A DNA stretch of 64,000 nucleotides, taken from contig CAJNDS010000157.1 of assembly GCA_905221605.1 (NCBI GenBank), positions 62,001 to 126,000 of the forward strand. The letters run 5' to 3'. Position 1 is the stretch's first letter, and each line of letters begins with the position of its first letter. This DNA comes from Symbiodinium natans. Taxonomy: Eukaryota > Sar > Dinophyceae > Suessiales > Symbiodiniaceae. Positions 44,325 through 54,729 of this stretch are shown piece by piece. The position numbers and the translations under genes were made by a program. The notes below the pieces were generated by a model. That model ran no database searches and was not told the DNA's origin. It saw only the letters and a list, made by a program, of their open reading frames with translations.

Positions 44325-45524
44325 TAAACCCACCGACTGCGACAGGCCCAACAATGCCTCGCAGCCCCTGCCGATCGTCACCATCCATGTGGGGGACCCC
44401 AGCTCTTATTTCGCAAGAACAGCCTGGGAGACTTCCAACCGTTCTAGCCTATATAAGCCTAGTTTGTAGGCTTAGATATAGTCTGATGTGTGTATACATA
44501 TATGTATAGATATCAAATCAAATCTTTCAAGCTGCTTACTAAGTAGCCTTCGTACCCCCCAGGAGACCTATGAAGACGGAGTCAAGTATTCAAAGACAGG
44601 GGGCGAAAGAAATCTAGATCCTCCGGATTGCGCGAGAGGCTTAGACCCTGTGAGGGACTTTCCGCCCCCTTGAGGTTGAGGGTTTAGGGTTTAGGGTTTA
44701 GGGTTTAGGGTTTAGGGTTTAGGGTTTAGGGTTTAGGGTTTAGGGTTTAGGGTTTAGGGAATGTGTGAGGGACTTTCCCCACCCCTTGAGGTCTCTGAGC
44801 AGAAGCCTTGGAGGCAACTAGCTCACTCTACTTACAAGGCGCCAACAGGACCCCGAATACAGTCCACCCCAAATAGTAAGATTAGGACCCCGATAAGGTA
44901 CCCTAATTTTGGAAACCCCGCATATATCTTGCAACGACCGGCCAAGGACGAGCGCGACTCTGTGAATCCCTTCCGCGGCGGCGGCGCCGCGTACTGGGGC
45001 GAGTCCACCCCAGCTGTAGTTCAGGCCTGTGCATTTTTTAAAACCCCTAAGCCCTAAGACCTAAACCCTAAACCAAGAGTTTTGAGGGAAGCGCGAGGGG
45101 AGAGGGGAGGTCGACCACAAGGCCACCCTCATAAGTTCATAAGTGTACTCTAAGCCCTAAGCCCTAAACCCTCAGCCCTAAACCCTAAACCCTCGGCTCT
45201 GGCCGTTTGGGTTCGGCTTGAGGCGCGTTGCCTTTTGTGGAGGCTTGGTCCAGCTTCAACGGATGCAAAGAGAGGATCCTCATGCCCTGTGCTCAGCTTT
45301 GAAGTGCAGGGTTTCGGGTTTGGGGTTTAGGGTTTAGGGTGGGTTTAGGGTTTAGGGTTTAGGGTTTAGGGTTGTTCCGAGGGCTCTGGGGCTTTCGGGG
45401 CACACGGAAGCCGCGATTTTCCCCAAGGTCCGTGGAGCCCATCGATGGGGCTTGGCTGGAGAGGCATACAAACGCACGCCTCGTAAAAGGGTCTTGTTGG
45501 GGGCTTTTGAAGGGGGCCTGGTGA
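44325..45524 (+). CDS. Cluster of exons of an unknown gene
   Basis: Successive islands: about 44331-44469 (DCDRPNNASQPLPIVTIHVG then DPSSYFARTAWETS, TAG); 44563-44673 after CCCCCCAG (ETYEDGVKYSKTGGERNLDP then PDCARGLDPVRDF); about 44788-44840 (EVSEQKPWRQLAHSTYK); about 44938-45020 (RPAKDERDSVNPFRGGGAAY then WGESTPAVV); about 45196-45312 (LAVWVRLEARCLLWRLGPAS then TDAKRGSSCPVLSFEVQ); about 45382-45524 (GTRKPRFSPRSVEPIDGAWL then ERHTNARLVKG, TGA at 45522). Each lies between telomere-type blocks. Their order suits one + strand gene, though several end in stops unless spliced earlier. No family recognised. Confidence 0.42.
44651..44792. repeat. TTTAGGG array flanked by a 28-bp direct duplication
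   Basis: About 11 TTTAGGG units (about 44681-44758) lie between two near-identical copies of TGTGAGGGACTTTCC plus a C-rich run and CTTGAGGT, at about 44655-44682 and 44765-44793. The first copy is coding-like. Confidence 0.8.
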
Positions 45525-46251
45525 TTAATCCTTTCTTGCTTTTATTTTTAAATTCCTTGTCATTTGTACTAGCAAATTGAAAGGTCTTTTTTTTTTTTGG
45601 GGGGGGGGGTGTTAAAGGGGCCTTTAGATTAGATTAGTCCTTTATTTGTGGCACCCTTAATAGCACTTGCTTCTCATGTTTACTGGTGATGGAGCAAAAG
45701 CCCCATGAAAAGATATTAGGGCTTTTTCATCACCAGTGAACACCATGAACAAAGTGCACGAAGTAATCGCGTTCATGCCCGCACAATAGTAGAAGTATAA
45801 GGCAAGTCAACGCACGCCTATACTTATCATATTTGTGGGGGGATCTTTCACTGTGTATCATGCCAATATTAAAATCAGTATGGCTCGCGTGGGCTTGCCC
45901 GTAATTTAACATTGGATAAGCGACTTTTTGACATCCGCCAATTCTCGCATTCAGCCATTGGGAAGACATGATGCCGCAGGGAACGAGCGTAGCGCAGCTG
46001 GCACATTGCCTCACCCATAACTCAGCCAATGCTTACAGCTGATGCTCATCCTGTTTGCTACTTTGGCTTGGATGCTCGTCTGTGAGATGACGACATTTGA
46101 GCAGCTACTCCTGCCTACACTGCCTACACGTCACGAGACACTTTGCATGACCGACTCAGGATACTTGTGGCAGGAGCAAATGGATCCTATAGTCAGCAGC
46201 TTTGAATTCTTGAAGTCTACTGTGCTTTGTGTCAGCCACTCTTTGGCAGTC

Positions 46252-46866
46252 ATGGCTGCGCGAGGGCGCCGGGCACCCTGGATTGCCTTGGTGACTTTTG
46301 TGGGTTGCGCAACATGGGCCCCCTGGGCCTTCCAGGGAAGTGCGGCCGGGCAGGCAACGAGAAGCCAGAGCCCGATCTTGCTCAGGGCCACCGGCTTCGG
46401 TGCCCCCGACCGACCCGCAAGCCGGCAGCGGAAGAAGGTGGACGTGGCTCAGCTCGAGGCAGACCACGGAGGGAAAGCGGCCGTGGTAGAGGAGATCTTG
46501 AAGGGTGGGACGGCGCAGAACCCCGAGGACATGGTCAGGGCTCGTTACTCTGCCTGCCGCCTGAAGGATGCGGTGTTCATGGCGAAGACGGAGAAGGACC
46601 CCATGAAGAAGAAACTCTCCAACAGGGTGCGTGCCTGGGCACTTTGTTTCGGCACGGAGAAGCCGGACGACTTGGACGCAGCTGTTGGGGAGCCCTCCAA
46701 GCTACGGAGGTTGGAACGTCTGGAGATCATCGAGGCATCAGGGAATGAAGTCGAGTTTAAGCTTCATTGCAAGGATGGGGTCCTGCACGAGCGATCGATC
46801 ATGGAGGAGGATGAGAAGTACGGCTGGATCTACTCTGGTGAGTCCAAGATGGACGAGTGGAAGTGA
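46252..46866 (+). CDS. YchJ-like (UPF0225/NTF2-like) domain protein with plastid-type leader
   Basis: From ATG 46252 the frame gives 204 residues. Residues 1-30 (MAARGRRAPWIALVTFVGCA then WAPWAFQGSA) form a hydrophobic signal followed by a Phe near the cleavage region and a basic stretch, as in dinoflagellate plastid-targeting leaders. The core has MVRARYSACRLKDAVFMAKT and, after a spacer, EIIEASGNEVEFKLHC then GVLHERSIMEEDEKYGWIYS. This is the pattern of the bacterial YchJ middle domain (RYSAY ... EVEF ... LHERS.F ... W.Y..G). The zinc-binding SEC-C ends of bacterial YchJ are absent. Function unknown. An upstream in-frame ATG at 46042 is not preferred. TGTCAGCCACTCTTTGGCAG, just upstream, might be a very degraded spliced leader. 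The gene is intronless. Confidence 0.7.
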   Translation: MAARGRRAPWIALVTFVGCATWAPWAFQGSAAGQATRSQSPILLRATGFGAPDRPASRQRKKVDVAQLEADHGGKAAVVEEILKGGTAQNPEDMVRARYSACRLKDAVFMAKTEKDPMKKKLSNRVRAWALCFGTEKPDDLDAAVGEPSKLRRLERLEIIEASGNEVEFKLHCKDGVLHERSIMEEDEKYGWIYSGESKMDEWK

Positions 46867-46881
46867 TCTGCCACTTGCTGG

Positions 46882-46988
46882 TTTCCGAAAACTGGGGTAC
46901 CTTTTTGGGGCTTCCTAGAATCGGGTTTATACTATATTAGATTATATTATACTATTTTGGGGTATATTGAGGTACCCCTATTTGGGGA
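46882..46988. mobile_element. Hairpin element family B directly after the YchJ-like gene
   Basis: TTTCCGAAAACTGGGGTACC left end and GAGGTACCCCTATTTGGGGA right end, with an AT-rich loop (TATACTATATTAGATTATAT). It starts 16 bp after the stop codon. Confidence 0.58.
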
Positions 46989-48000
46989 AATGCTCATTTG
47001 GTGCAGCAAAAAAAATTTTCACAGGCCTTTGCATGGCCTTTGCTCGGCAAAAGCTGCGCAGATGTCCCGCGACCCACGCATGCTGCAACCCAGGTGGCAT
47101 TGGGCGCTTCCGTGCTGTTCTCTGCCACTTGCCGTGCAGGCATACTTCCTGCGACTCCTTCGCGGAAGTGTGGCTTCTTGTCACGAACACTGGCCGGCAC
47201 TCGCAGTTCACTCAGCTTTGCGGCTCTGAAGTCTGCCTTCCTGCCAGCACCCCCCAACTACCCTTGAACCCGAATAGTAGGGTACAGAAGCCCCCTTTAT
47301 TAAAGGGTAGTTGGAGGGTGCAGGTGTTTTGGGGCCTATTACTGTAGGGCTCAGGGTTTACAGAGGTGGGAGTAGGTGAGTGCCAGGTGGCCCGGCAACG
47401 TCTTCACCGAAATAGCGTGCGGAGCCTGGTCAGGTTTGGAAAGCACATACGTGGGTTTAGGGTTTAGGGTTTTGGGTTTTGGGTTTTTAGTTTAGGGTCT
47501 ACGGAAGGCAGGGTGTAATAATTTGGGGGCTTCAGCCGATGCAGCGAACATCAGCTAGCCAACTGTTACATACGTAGAGTTCTGCAGATAAATCATATTA
47601 TAGATATACATATGTTTCTATACTACAGATCAATCTACATGTACATATACACATGTGTATATATTCTTATAGATATATAGAAACTGTACGTACATCTCAA
47701 GCTCACCAGCAAGGTGGCAAGTGATGCAGCGCCAGCAGCTGCTTCGCAATGGCTCTGAAGCCTTCGAGGATCTGGGAGGCGGGCAGAATCACGGAAGACG
47801 ACAGTATGACATCCATATCTACGGTGCACCAATATCTATATACATATATATATATATACATATTTATTTATTTTATTTTAGTTGTTGATTTCTTTATGTA
47901 TCTATGTATTAATCAGTATATCTGAAGTTTTGAGACCCTGTGCTCTGAGTGTTTCGTGGGCCCTCCTATGTGCGGCCACTCCCCCACCCCCCCCGCCTAC
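46989..48000. other. No convincing gene
   Basis: Frames at 46957-47347 are open on both strands without motifs. TTTAGGG-like units lie at 47455-47510 and AT-rich microsatellite DNA at about 47590-47690 and 47820-47885. Confidence 0.4.
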
Positions 48001-48001
48001 A

Positions 48002-48418
48002 ATGGCTCATGTTTCTTGGTTTCGGCCGGGCCGGAAAGAGGACCCATCTGGCTTGAATGTCACTCGACCTTGTTGCATCGTCTTAAAAGAGCAAAAGAAG
48101 GGAACATCGTGCAACATCAATGTGGCAGAATGGTAAGTTTAGCCCATACTCAGCTTTGCACCGTCCATGGAGGACCCGATTGGCCACCGTGGCCGCTCCT
48201 CACAGGACCGGTTTTCTACTTGTACCAAGTACTTGCCGGTTCAGTTTGAGTCGGGTGAAGCTGAGAAGTGGTTCGGCCACAACCATTCAAAGTCAACGAC
48301 GCTGCATGCCATCAGTTCCAGCCATGCTTCGAAGGACTGGCTCATGCAGCTCACATCCCTCTCGCAGGCCGGCAAGTGCTGGCATGTCACTTGCGACATG
48401 CTGTCAACAAACGTCCTC
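48002..48418 (+). CDS. Possible exons of an unknown gene
   Basis: 48002-48132 starts with ATG (MAHVSWFRPGRKEDPSGLNV, then TRPCCIVLKEQKKGTSCNIN) and ends at AATG|GTAAGT, a perfect classical donor. A second open stretch at 48167-~48418 reads RFSTCTKYLPVQFESGEAEK then WFGHNHSKSTTLHAISSSHA. The phases do not join simply. A further frame at 48544-48858 is less convincing. Confidence 0.35.
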
Positions 48419-49120
48419 CTTCCTACTATTGGGGTCGGAATAACGCTACATTATAATAGGATCCCCTTATGGTCCCTTTATAATTTATACTATAACAACA
48501 ACCCCAAAACCCTGTTCTAATCATTGAGACTCCTACAGTACTCATGGAGGTCTCGTGGCAGGCGCGCTGCGAATGGCCACGAGCTTCTGATCGATGCTGC
48601 AAGCGGCCCTTTGGTCGCTTGAGCAGGCGTTTCTTCGTGTCACCTTGCTGGATCTGCAGGCCACCAGCGCTACGCAGAACTACGCAGCCTAGAGCTGATG
48701 CTGTGTTGCAGAACCACTGCGGACACATCGGTCAGACCCATGCGGGATGGTCAAAGCGCCAGGAAACAAGCTTGCCTCGGGCAGGGGGGTGCGCATTCGC
48801 ACTCCCTTCTGGACTGAACCTTCAGAGCCTCAGAGCCTCTGCCAGAGGAAGCAACTAAGATCCGGACCCACAACTTCTTACAAGATTCTTTTGGTTCTTA
48901 CGCTAGATTAGACCTTGTTCAGCAAGCCTGCAGCCTTTTGTATGCTCGGATTCCCGTCCGCCGTGCCATGCCTGGAGGCATGGCTACGTGCAGCGACAGA
49001 TCCGGGATTCGAGTGAAACACGTGCGCGAGCACCTGGCCTGCAACGTGCAGATCTTGAGTAACTATGAAGCACTCTTATAGTTACCAGTTGATTTAAAGG
49101 GAGACCCAATGGCCTGTCAG

Positions 49121-51382
49121 TTTGAGGTCATGCGTGCCGGTTGAAGATGTGGACGTGCTTGCCGAGACACTGCTCCGTGCTCGCCCCGTGGTGCTGCGGG
49201 GCTACGGCAAGGGCTGGAAAGCTCGAAGCTGGGGGCTGGAAGAGGTGTCGGCAGGATCTCCCGATGCACACGTGGAGCTGCAGGTGAGCCGAGTGGGCTC
49301 CACGCAATTCCATGGCTTCGGGGGAACTTTGCAAAGGGAGCCCTTGCAGAGGCTGCCGGCAGCAGCAGCCGAGGCTTTGGAAGAGAAGCGGTCGCTCTAC
49401 CTGGTGCAGTGCCCTCTCTGGGCCCGTGGCTGTGACACTGAATCCGAGTGCCCAGCACGGCACTTGCTGAAAGATCTGAACCTTGGCCCCTTCGCGGGCG
49501 CTTTGGGCGCGCGAGGGGCGGACGTGGCACTCTCGCGGCGTCTGGATTCTGTGAACCTCTGGATGTCTTTGGGTGAAACCCACTCCAACCTTCACTACGA
49601 CTCAAAGCATGGCCTTCTGGTGGTTATTCGCGGAAGGAAGCTGGTAGAGCTCTTCCCGCCAGCCGCGGCCAAGAGCATAGGCGCCTATCCAGTCCACGAC
49701 CCCCTGCGATCTCACCACTCACGGGCTCCCCACTGTTGCCTGGCTGCGCGTTTTGAAAGGTCCCCATGTGAAGTGCATGGGGCCACCGAGTCTCTACGTG
49801 CGCGTGGCCTGCAGGCAGACCTACGCGAGGGGGATGCCTTGTTGATTCCCGAGGGATGGTGGCACCATGTGAAAACTCTGGGCAGAGAGGGCGAGGCCCA
49901 GCCCATGGCCCTTGCTGTCAACATCTGGTGGCGGGGCTACCCGCGCGAGCCGAAAGCCGCGCGGCCCTACGTGCTGCGGCGCCTCTTAGGCGAGATGCTG
50001 GCTCGCAGAACGGCCTCCCACTTCAACATCCGACAGAAGCCCCGCAAGCCCCGCAAGACCCGCGAGGTCAGCAGAAGAGGCACAACTTGCCTGAAGTCCA
50101 GACCTCGAAGCTCCCCTAACCGCGAGGCTGCGAGCAAAGTGAGCATCTTGGAGGAACTCTCTACAGCAGCCCGATCCGAGCCACCCCACCGCGAGTGGCT
50201 GGCGGCCCTGCGCAGGTTTGGCTCCGTGCTGCCTCACTGCTTGGCCGCGGCAGCAGCCTCTCCGGAAGAGCAGGAGCAGGACAGAGTAAGCCATCCCAAG
50301 AGACCAGCATGTAGAGAAGTGACCATACAGGGTTTAGGGTTTAGGGTTTGGGGTTTAGGGTTTAGGGTTTAGGGTTTGGGGTTTGGGGTTTAGGGTTTAG
50401 GGTTTGGGGTTTAGGGTTTAGGGTGTTTAGTTAGGGAACTATAGCCCTTATGCAGAGGAGACGCTGCGGGAGCTCCTGGATGGCTTGGCCCCAGCTCAGG
50501 CGGCGGCGCTCCTTGGCATCGCGGGGTTTCTGGTTAGGGTTTAGGGTTTAGGGCTTAGGGTTTAGGGTTTAGGGCTTAGGGCTTAGGGCTTAGGGCTTAG
50601 GGCTTAGGGCTTAGGGCTTAGTAGGGTTTAGTAGGGTTCAGGGTTCAGGGTTCAGGGTTCAGGGTTTAGGGTTTAGGGTTTAGGGTTTTTATTGTTCACA
50701 GGCATTTAGTCGGCTCAGGCTCAGGGCCTTAAGGCTCAGATTGGGAAGGGTTTCGGATGTCGGCGCGTCCAGAGGAATTCCAGCCTCCGAAAGAATCTCT
50801 GATCCGTAGCCTTTTTGGTGCAGGGCTTCCCCGCTCCCTGTCTAAGCCCGCGAGCCCAACAGAACCTGAACGCTCCAAAGTTCAGGATGCCCAAAATCCC
50901 GCAAAAGCCCTCTTTAAACCCCCCACCCCATCGTATAAAGCCCCAAGAGCAAAGCAAAACCAGAGCCACGAGGCTCCTATCTAGCCTGGACGCCGCGGCA
51001 TTGGACATGGGCCCCTTGGGCTCACCTCCCAGGGATTTCGGACTTGGGGCAGCTTGCGGGCCCAAACGGTTTCGGGTTTAAGCTTGACTAAAGAGCCCAA
51101 AAGCCCAGAAGCTACTTCTGCGGGTTATCTCAGGAATCCGATAAAGGTCTGTATGCAAATCAAAGAAGGGTTTCATTTGGGCTCGAAAGGTAGGTGCCAT
51201 GACAGTGCATGAGAATGGAACCTTGAAATCCTCAAATCTGAGGCGAGGCCGCGGCAGCCCTGCGCCTGCTTTGGCGCCACTACCCGCAGCGGGCCATCGT
51301 CGCAAAGTGGGATGAGCACCTCCGGAGGACCCTGGAAGATATCCTCAGCAAAGCAGCTCTTCCGCAAGACTTCAAACTCTGA
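49121..51382 (+). CDS. JmjC/cupin-8 type Fe(II)/2-oxoglutarate oxygenase, 3' exons
   Basis: The main exon runs from about 49121 (after GCCTGTCAG) to 50285 (GT donor GTAAGC). Its fold is that of cupin-like JmjC hydroxylases: NLHYDSKHGLLVVIRGRKLV carries the HxD iron site and the start of the jelly roll, VELFPP follows, and GDALLIPEGWWHHVKT carries the distal His; VVLRGYGKGWKARSW opens the domain. A basic Pro/Arg/Lys-rich stretch (RQKPRKPRKTREVSRRG) follows. Exon 50458-50532 reads ETLRELLDGLAPAQAAALLG then IAGFL and ends in GTTAGGG. The terminal exon, about 51243-51382, reads AAAALRLLWRHYPQRAIVAK then WDEHLRRTLEDILSKAALPQ to TGA at 51380. One small exon between may be missing (about 50706-50750). 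The substrate (protein or tRNA) cannot be told. The N-terminus lies upstream; an exon near 48967-49060 is possible. Confidence 0.72.
50328..50691. repeat. TTTAGGG and TTAGGGC arrays in JmjC-gene introns
   Basis: TTTAGGG/TTTGGGG units at 50330-50425, then after a 75-bp exon a mixed array from 50534 in which GGGCTTA units form a homogeneous sub-block (about 50566-50621) followed by GTTCAGG units. Variant heptamers are amplified in blocks. Confidence 0.88.
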
Positions 51383-52050
51383 AAGGTGCTCTTGCTGGAA
51401 CATTACCTGAACTGAACTGCTTAAGTAACACCACCCGCCCTCCTCCCCTCCACCAAGTGCTGGAGGCACCAACCTCAAAAGGCCCAGTTCCCTGAACCCA
51501 AAGCCCTCATAAACCCCAAAGTGCCCCAAGAGATCAGGTGCTCTCAACAGCTCGGCCAGAGGGCTGAGGTGTAGCGCGCAAGCGCCTGAGGCCTCCCTGC
51601 TACGCATGCCGCTACAGGCGAGGTGGACCCGCCAAGTCCGCCGGTCTGCTGCTGCGGTGCCTTCTGAAGGGGATGTTGGCACAACGTGGCACAGACCGTG
51701 ATGAAGAGCCGCAACATGTGCAACCCGACGATGGGGCCAGCACTGGCCAAAGCGTGTTCGAGAAGGCGGAGCGTGGTGGTGAGGGTGGACTGCCTCACAT
51801 CTGAACGGGCCAATGCGCAGCCATTTCGATGAGGTCTAGTTGTTGAGCAAGGCCCAAGACGGAGAAAGACCCGTCCATGTTGCAAAAGGCGGAAGCCCAT
51901 TGGAAGCATGTTCCCGCTATGGCTGCTCGGTGAGTGGCAGCAGGGCCGTGGATGAAAACGGCGGCGGGCGCGCATGTGTGAGCTCACACACTTGTCATCC
52001 AACTTTGAAGGTCTTTGTCACCGTTAAGTCCAGCTTTCCGGCGCCTTTCT
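51383..52050. other. No assigned gene
   Basis: Frames are open on both strands (51173-51682 and 51544-52002 minus, 51840-52265 plus). The minus frame includes LTTTLRLLEHALASAGPIVG but lacks a family signature. No telomere-type arrays. Confidence 0.35.
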
Positions 52051-52054
52051 TGAG

Positions 52055-52600
52055 GTGGCGCCTCCAGGCGCAGGCAAAACCACGGCTGTGCCCTCAGCAT
52101 GGATGCTTTCTTGGGCCCTGGGCCTGGGAGATTCATCGTGGAGAGCCGGAATGGCGCCTGAGTTCGGGGTTACAATTGGGTCTTCGTGCTTCTGGGAAGG
52201 CGATGCTGCGCTCTGGGAAAGCCCTGCTCAACACTGTACTTGCAGCACCGTACCCTAAACCCTAAACCCTAAACCCCCATGACTCATGATGGCTCGCCGC
52301 TGGCTGCAGGCTGTGCCACTAGCCATGATGGATGATCTTGCAGACAGTTGGGGGCTCGGTCGTCGGTATCACATCAGTGCCTAAGCACACCCCCTTCCCA
52401 GCCCTCAGCCCGCTGTTGGGGACATTTTGTGGTTCTTGGTTTCAAAGCATCAGGCTCCGACTCCTGCATCCTCAACCCTATAGTGGACACTGTCACGGAA
52501 CCATCATCATCAGCAGCATGGTCTTCTTTTTGCTACCTCCAGGCGGCCTTTCGGGGCGCATCGTGGTGACGGAGCCGCGCCGCGTGGCAGCGCGTGCGCG
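52055..52600 (+). CDS. DEAH-box helicase exons (HrpB-like), fragment
   Basis: Exon 52055-~52105, after CTTTCTTGAG, reads VAPPGAGKTTAVPSAW, the Walker A motif as in HrpB-like DEAH helicases. Exon 52543-52600, after TACCTCCAG, reads GLSGRIVVTEPRRVAARAR, the adjoining motif Ia, and ends at CG|GTGCCA. These are ATP-dependent RNA helicase motifs in correct order. No DEAH box, motif III or motif VI exon is recognised before the next gene start at 53109, so this is either a gene whose later exons lie in long introns or a truncated copy. Confidence 0.6.
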
Positions 52601-53108
52601 GTGCCAAGGGCATCATAGGAAGTTAGGGGGCGTTTTTCTGGGGGTTGCTGAGTCAGAGCCCGGAGTTCCGTGAGCCCCGGTCCTGAATCCTTCTACTAGA
52701 GCCTTCAGCCGTCTGGCTGAGCAGTAGTACAGGCTGCTGCGCGGCGCATGGCAGCGCTTCGGGAAGAGCCGGTGGGGAGCTGACTGCTGTGGGGTCTTGG
52801 GGAGAGAGCTCATAGAAATCTAAGGCCTGTTGCTGTCTAGAGCCATTGGGTTTGTATGGTCTTGAAGGGGACGTGGCAGCAGGTGGAGTGATGTGGCAGT
52901 TGAGTTCACAGACTGCAGGATTCAGGAGTTTAAGCAGCTCAACCCCGGTAATCACGGCAATCCAAAGGGTTCTGTCGGGCTGCGCCTCAGCTTCAGCAGC
53001 CGGCTTAGTCTGCCTGTCCTCATTGCCTGAGGGTCAAGCTGCAAGGGCAGCAGCCAGGGAGAGTGCTGTAACGCTTTAGCCTAGCATCTTCGAAGGCCTT
53101 CAGCTGGG

Positions 53109-54195
53109 ATGGCAGAACGTGCTGCAGCAGTTGCTGCAATTCTCGGTGCCGTCCTCGTACAGGTCCCTTTGATTCATTCTCCCGCTCGGGCTGCCTGGTG
53201 CTGGCCCTCGGAGCCTCCAGTGTGTACGGTGCCTACTGTGGCCAACGGGAAGTGCGTGGATGCGAGCAATGCCACTGTGACGACGATGACGCCTGAACAG
53301 ACCTGCACCCCTGTATGCGATGACGGCTTTGCCCTGGTCGGAAGCTGCACTCAGTTGCAATGCCCTCGTTCAGGCAGCTCGGGCATGAACCTGTAGCTTG
53401 CATAGTGCCTCTAAACCCTAAACCCTAAACCCTAAACCCTAAACCCCCAACCCCCCCCCCCCCCCCAACGTGCATCCCGAAGCCTGGCTCTCTTGCCTCT
53501 TTGAGGCGCACCACCCGGGTGCCTGCAAGACCTGGAGGACGAAACTTGGTGGAACCCATGTGGCTGGGGTGACGTGTGCATCAACAACGGAGGGGACTTG
53601 GGCTCGACCGCCTGGGAGAGATTCGGCCATTACAGGCTCCTCGAAGTTCATAGAGGGTTTAGGGTTTAGGGTTCAGGGTTTAGGGTTTAGGGTTTAGGGT
53701 TTAGGGTCTCTCATAGAGGTCTCTTGAAGGCCCTAGATCCGAAACGTCACCCGACACCAGAGCGGAACCCACTGTACTTGCTCTAGGGCAGGTTCGAATG
53801 ACAGATCAGACGCCTCGCCACGTGATAGCTGCATCACCCTCAACCCTTACAAACCCTATAAACCCTACAAACAATTATAAACCATTGTAAAACCTATAAG
53901 CCCTTCAAACCGAATAAGCCCTACCAACAGAAACCAACCTTGAACCTTGCAAACCCTCAACCCTGCGTGCTGCCTAAGCTTTGAACAAGCTTTCCTAAAC
54001 CCTAAGCCCGAAACCCTAAATCCTAAACCCTAAACCCTAAACCCTAAACCCTAAACCCTAAACCCTAAACCCTAAACCCTAAACCCTTCCAAGAGGGAGA
54101 GCCGTCAGGTGCTTGGCGGAGGGCAGCGCCGAGCTGGTCGGCGTCTCCCGCTGCGATGGCGTGGCCACCGCGACCGTTCCTCCGGAGTCTGGGTG
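53109..54195 (+). CDS. Secreted cysteine-rich protein with a Sushi/CCP-like module, 5' exons
   Basis: ATG 53109 opens MAERAAAVAAILGAVLVQVP, a signal peptide, followed by PPVCTVPTVANGKCVDASNA, MTPEQTCTPVCDDGFALVGS and CTQLQC. Alternating Cys and the C..GF..VG pattern resemble complement-control (Sushi) modules. Downstream islands fit a secreted protein: about 53506-53656 (PGCLQDLEDETWWNPCGWGD then VCINNGGDLGSTAWERFG), ending near GAGG|GTTTAGG, and 54109-~54193 (CLAEGSAELVGVSRCDGVAT then ATVPPESG). The join of exon 1 to these is not resolved. The gene may be separate from, or the extracellular N-terminus of, the reductase-like gene that follows. Confidence 0.5.
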
Positions 54196-54199
54196 ATGA

Positions 54200-54352
54200 A
54201 GCCGGAGTTTTTTTTGTTTAACAATTTTTTGGGGGCCTTAAGCCGGAAAGCCTAAACACTCATCATCCCTAAACCCTTAAGCCGGAGTTTGTTTTTTTGT
54301 TTAACATTTCTTTGGGGGCCTTAAGCCGGAAAGCCTAAACCCTCATAGCCAA
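54200..54352. repeat. Tandem duplication of about 80 bp
   Basis: AAGCCGGAGTTT...TTGTTTAACA followed by GGGGGCCTTAAGCCGGAAAG and CCTAAAC occurs twice in a row, differing by a few bases. Confidence 0.75.
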
Positions 54353-54729
54353 ATACCCTAATAGACCCTAAACCCTAAGCCCTTTTTCTGGGCTTTAGGG
54401 GCTTCTGGGGGTCGGAGATGGGGAAGGGATTGGGGGCTTTGGGTTCTGGGAGTTTTTGGGCTCCGTGGTTGACGGCTCAGGGTGCCGGCGGGGCCACGGC
54501 TTTTCTTTTTTGGGCTCGGAAGCTGTGCTTACAGAGTTTTTAGGGTACCCTAATACCCTAATACCCCGATACCCCGATACCCCAATACCCCGATACCCCG
54601 ATACCCCAATACCCCAAACCCCACACCCTAAACACTAAACCCTAAACCCTTTTCAGGGTTTAGGGTCTCTAGGGCTTCGCGGCCCAGAGCTGCCCAAAGC
54701 CCCAAGCCATCTGAGCCGAGATCCTGAAT

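Noticed and set aside
49117-49605. 162- and 155-residue minus frames over the JmjC exon
   Set aside because: The + frame has the HxD...H iron site; minus frames are GC-rich shadows.
51544-52002. 152-residue minus frame
   Set aside because: Protein-like in places but no family, no splice context, and next to + strand helicase exons; not enough support.
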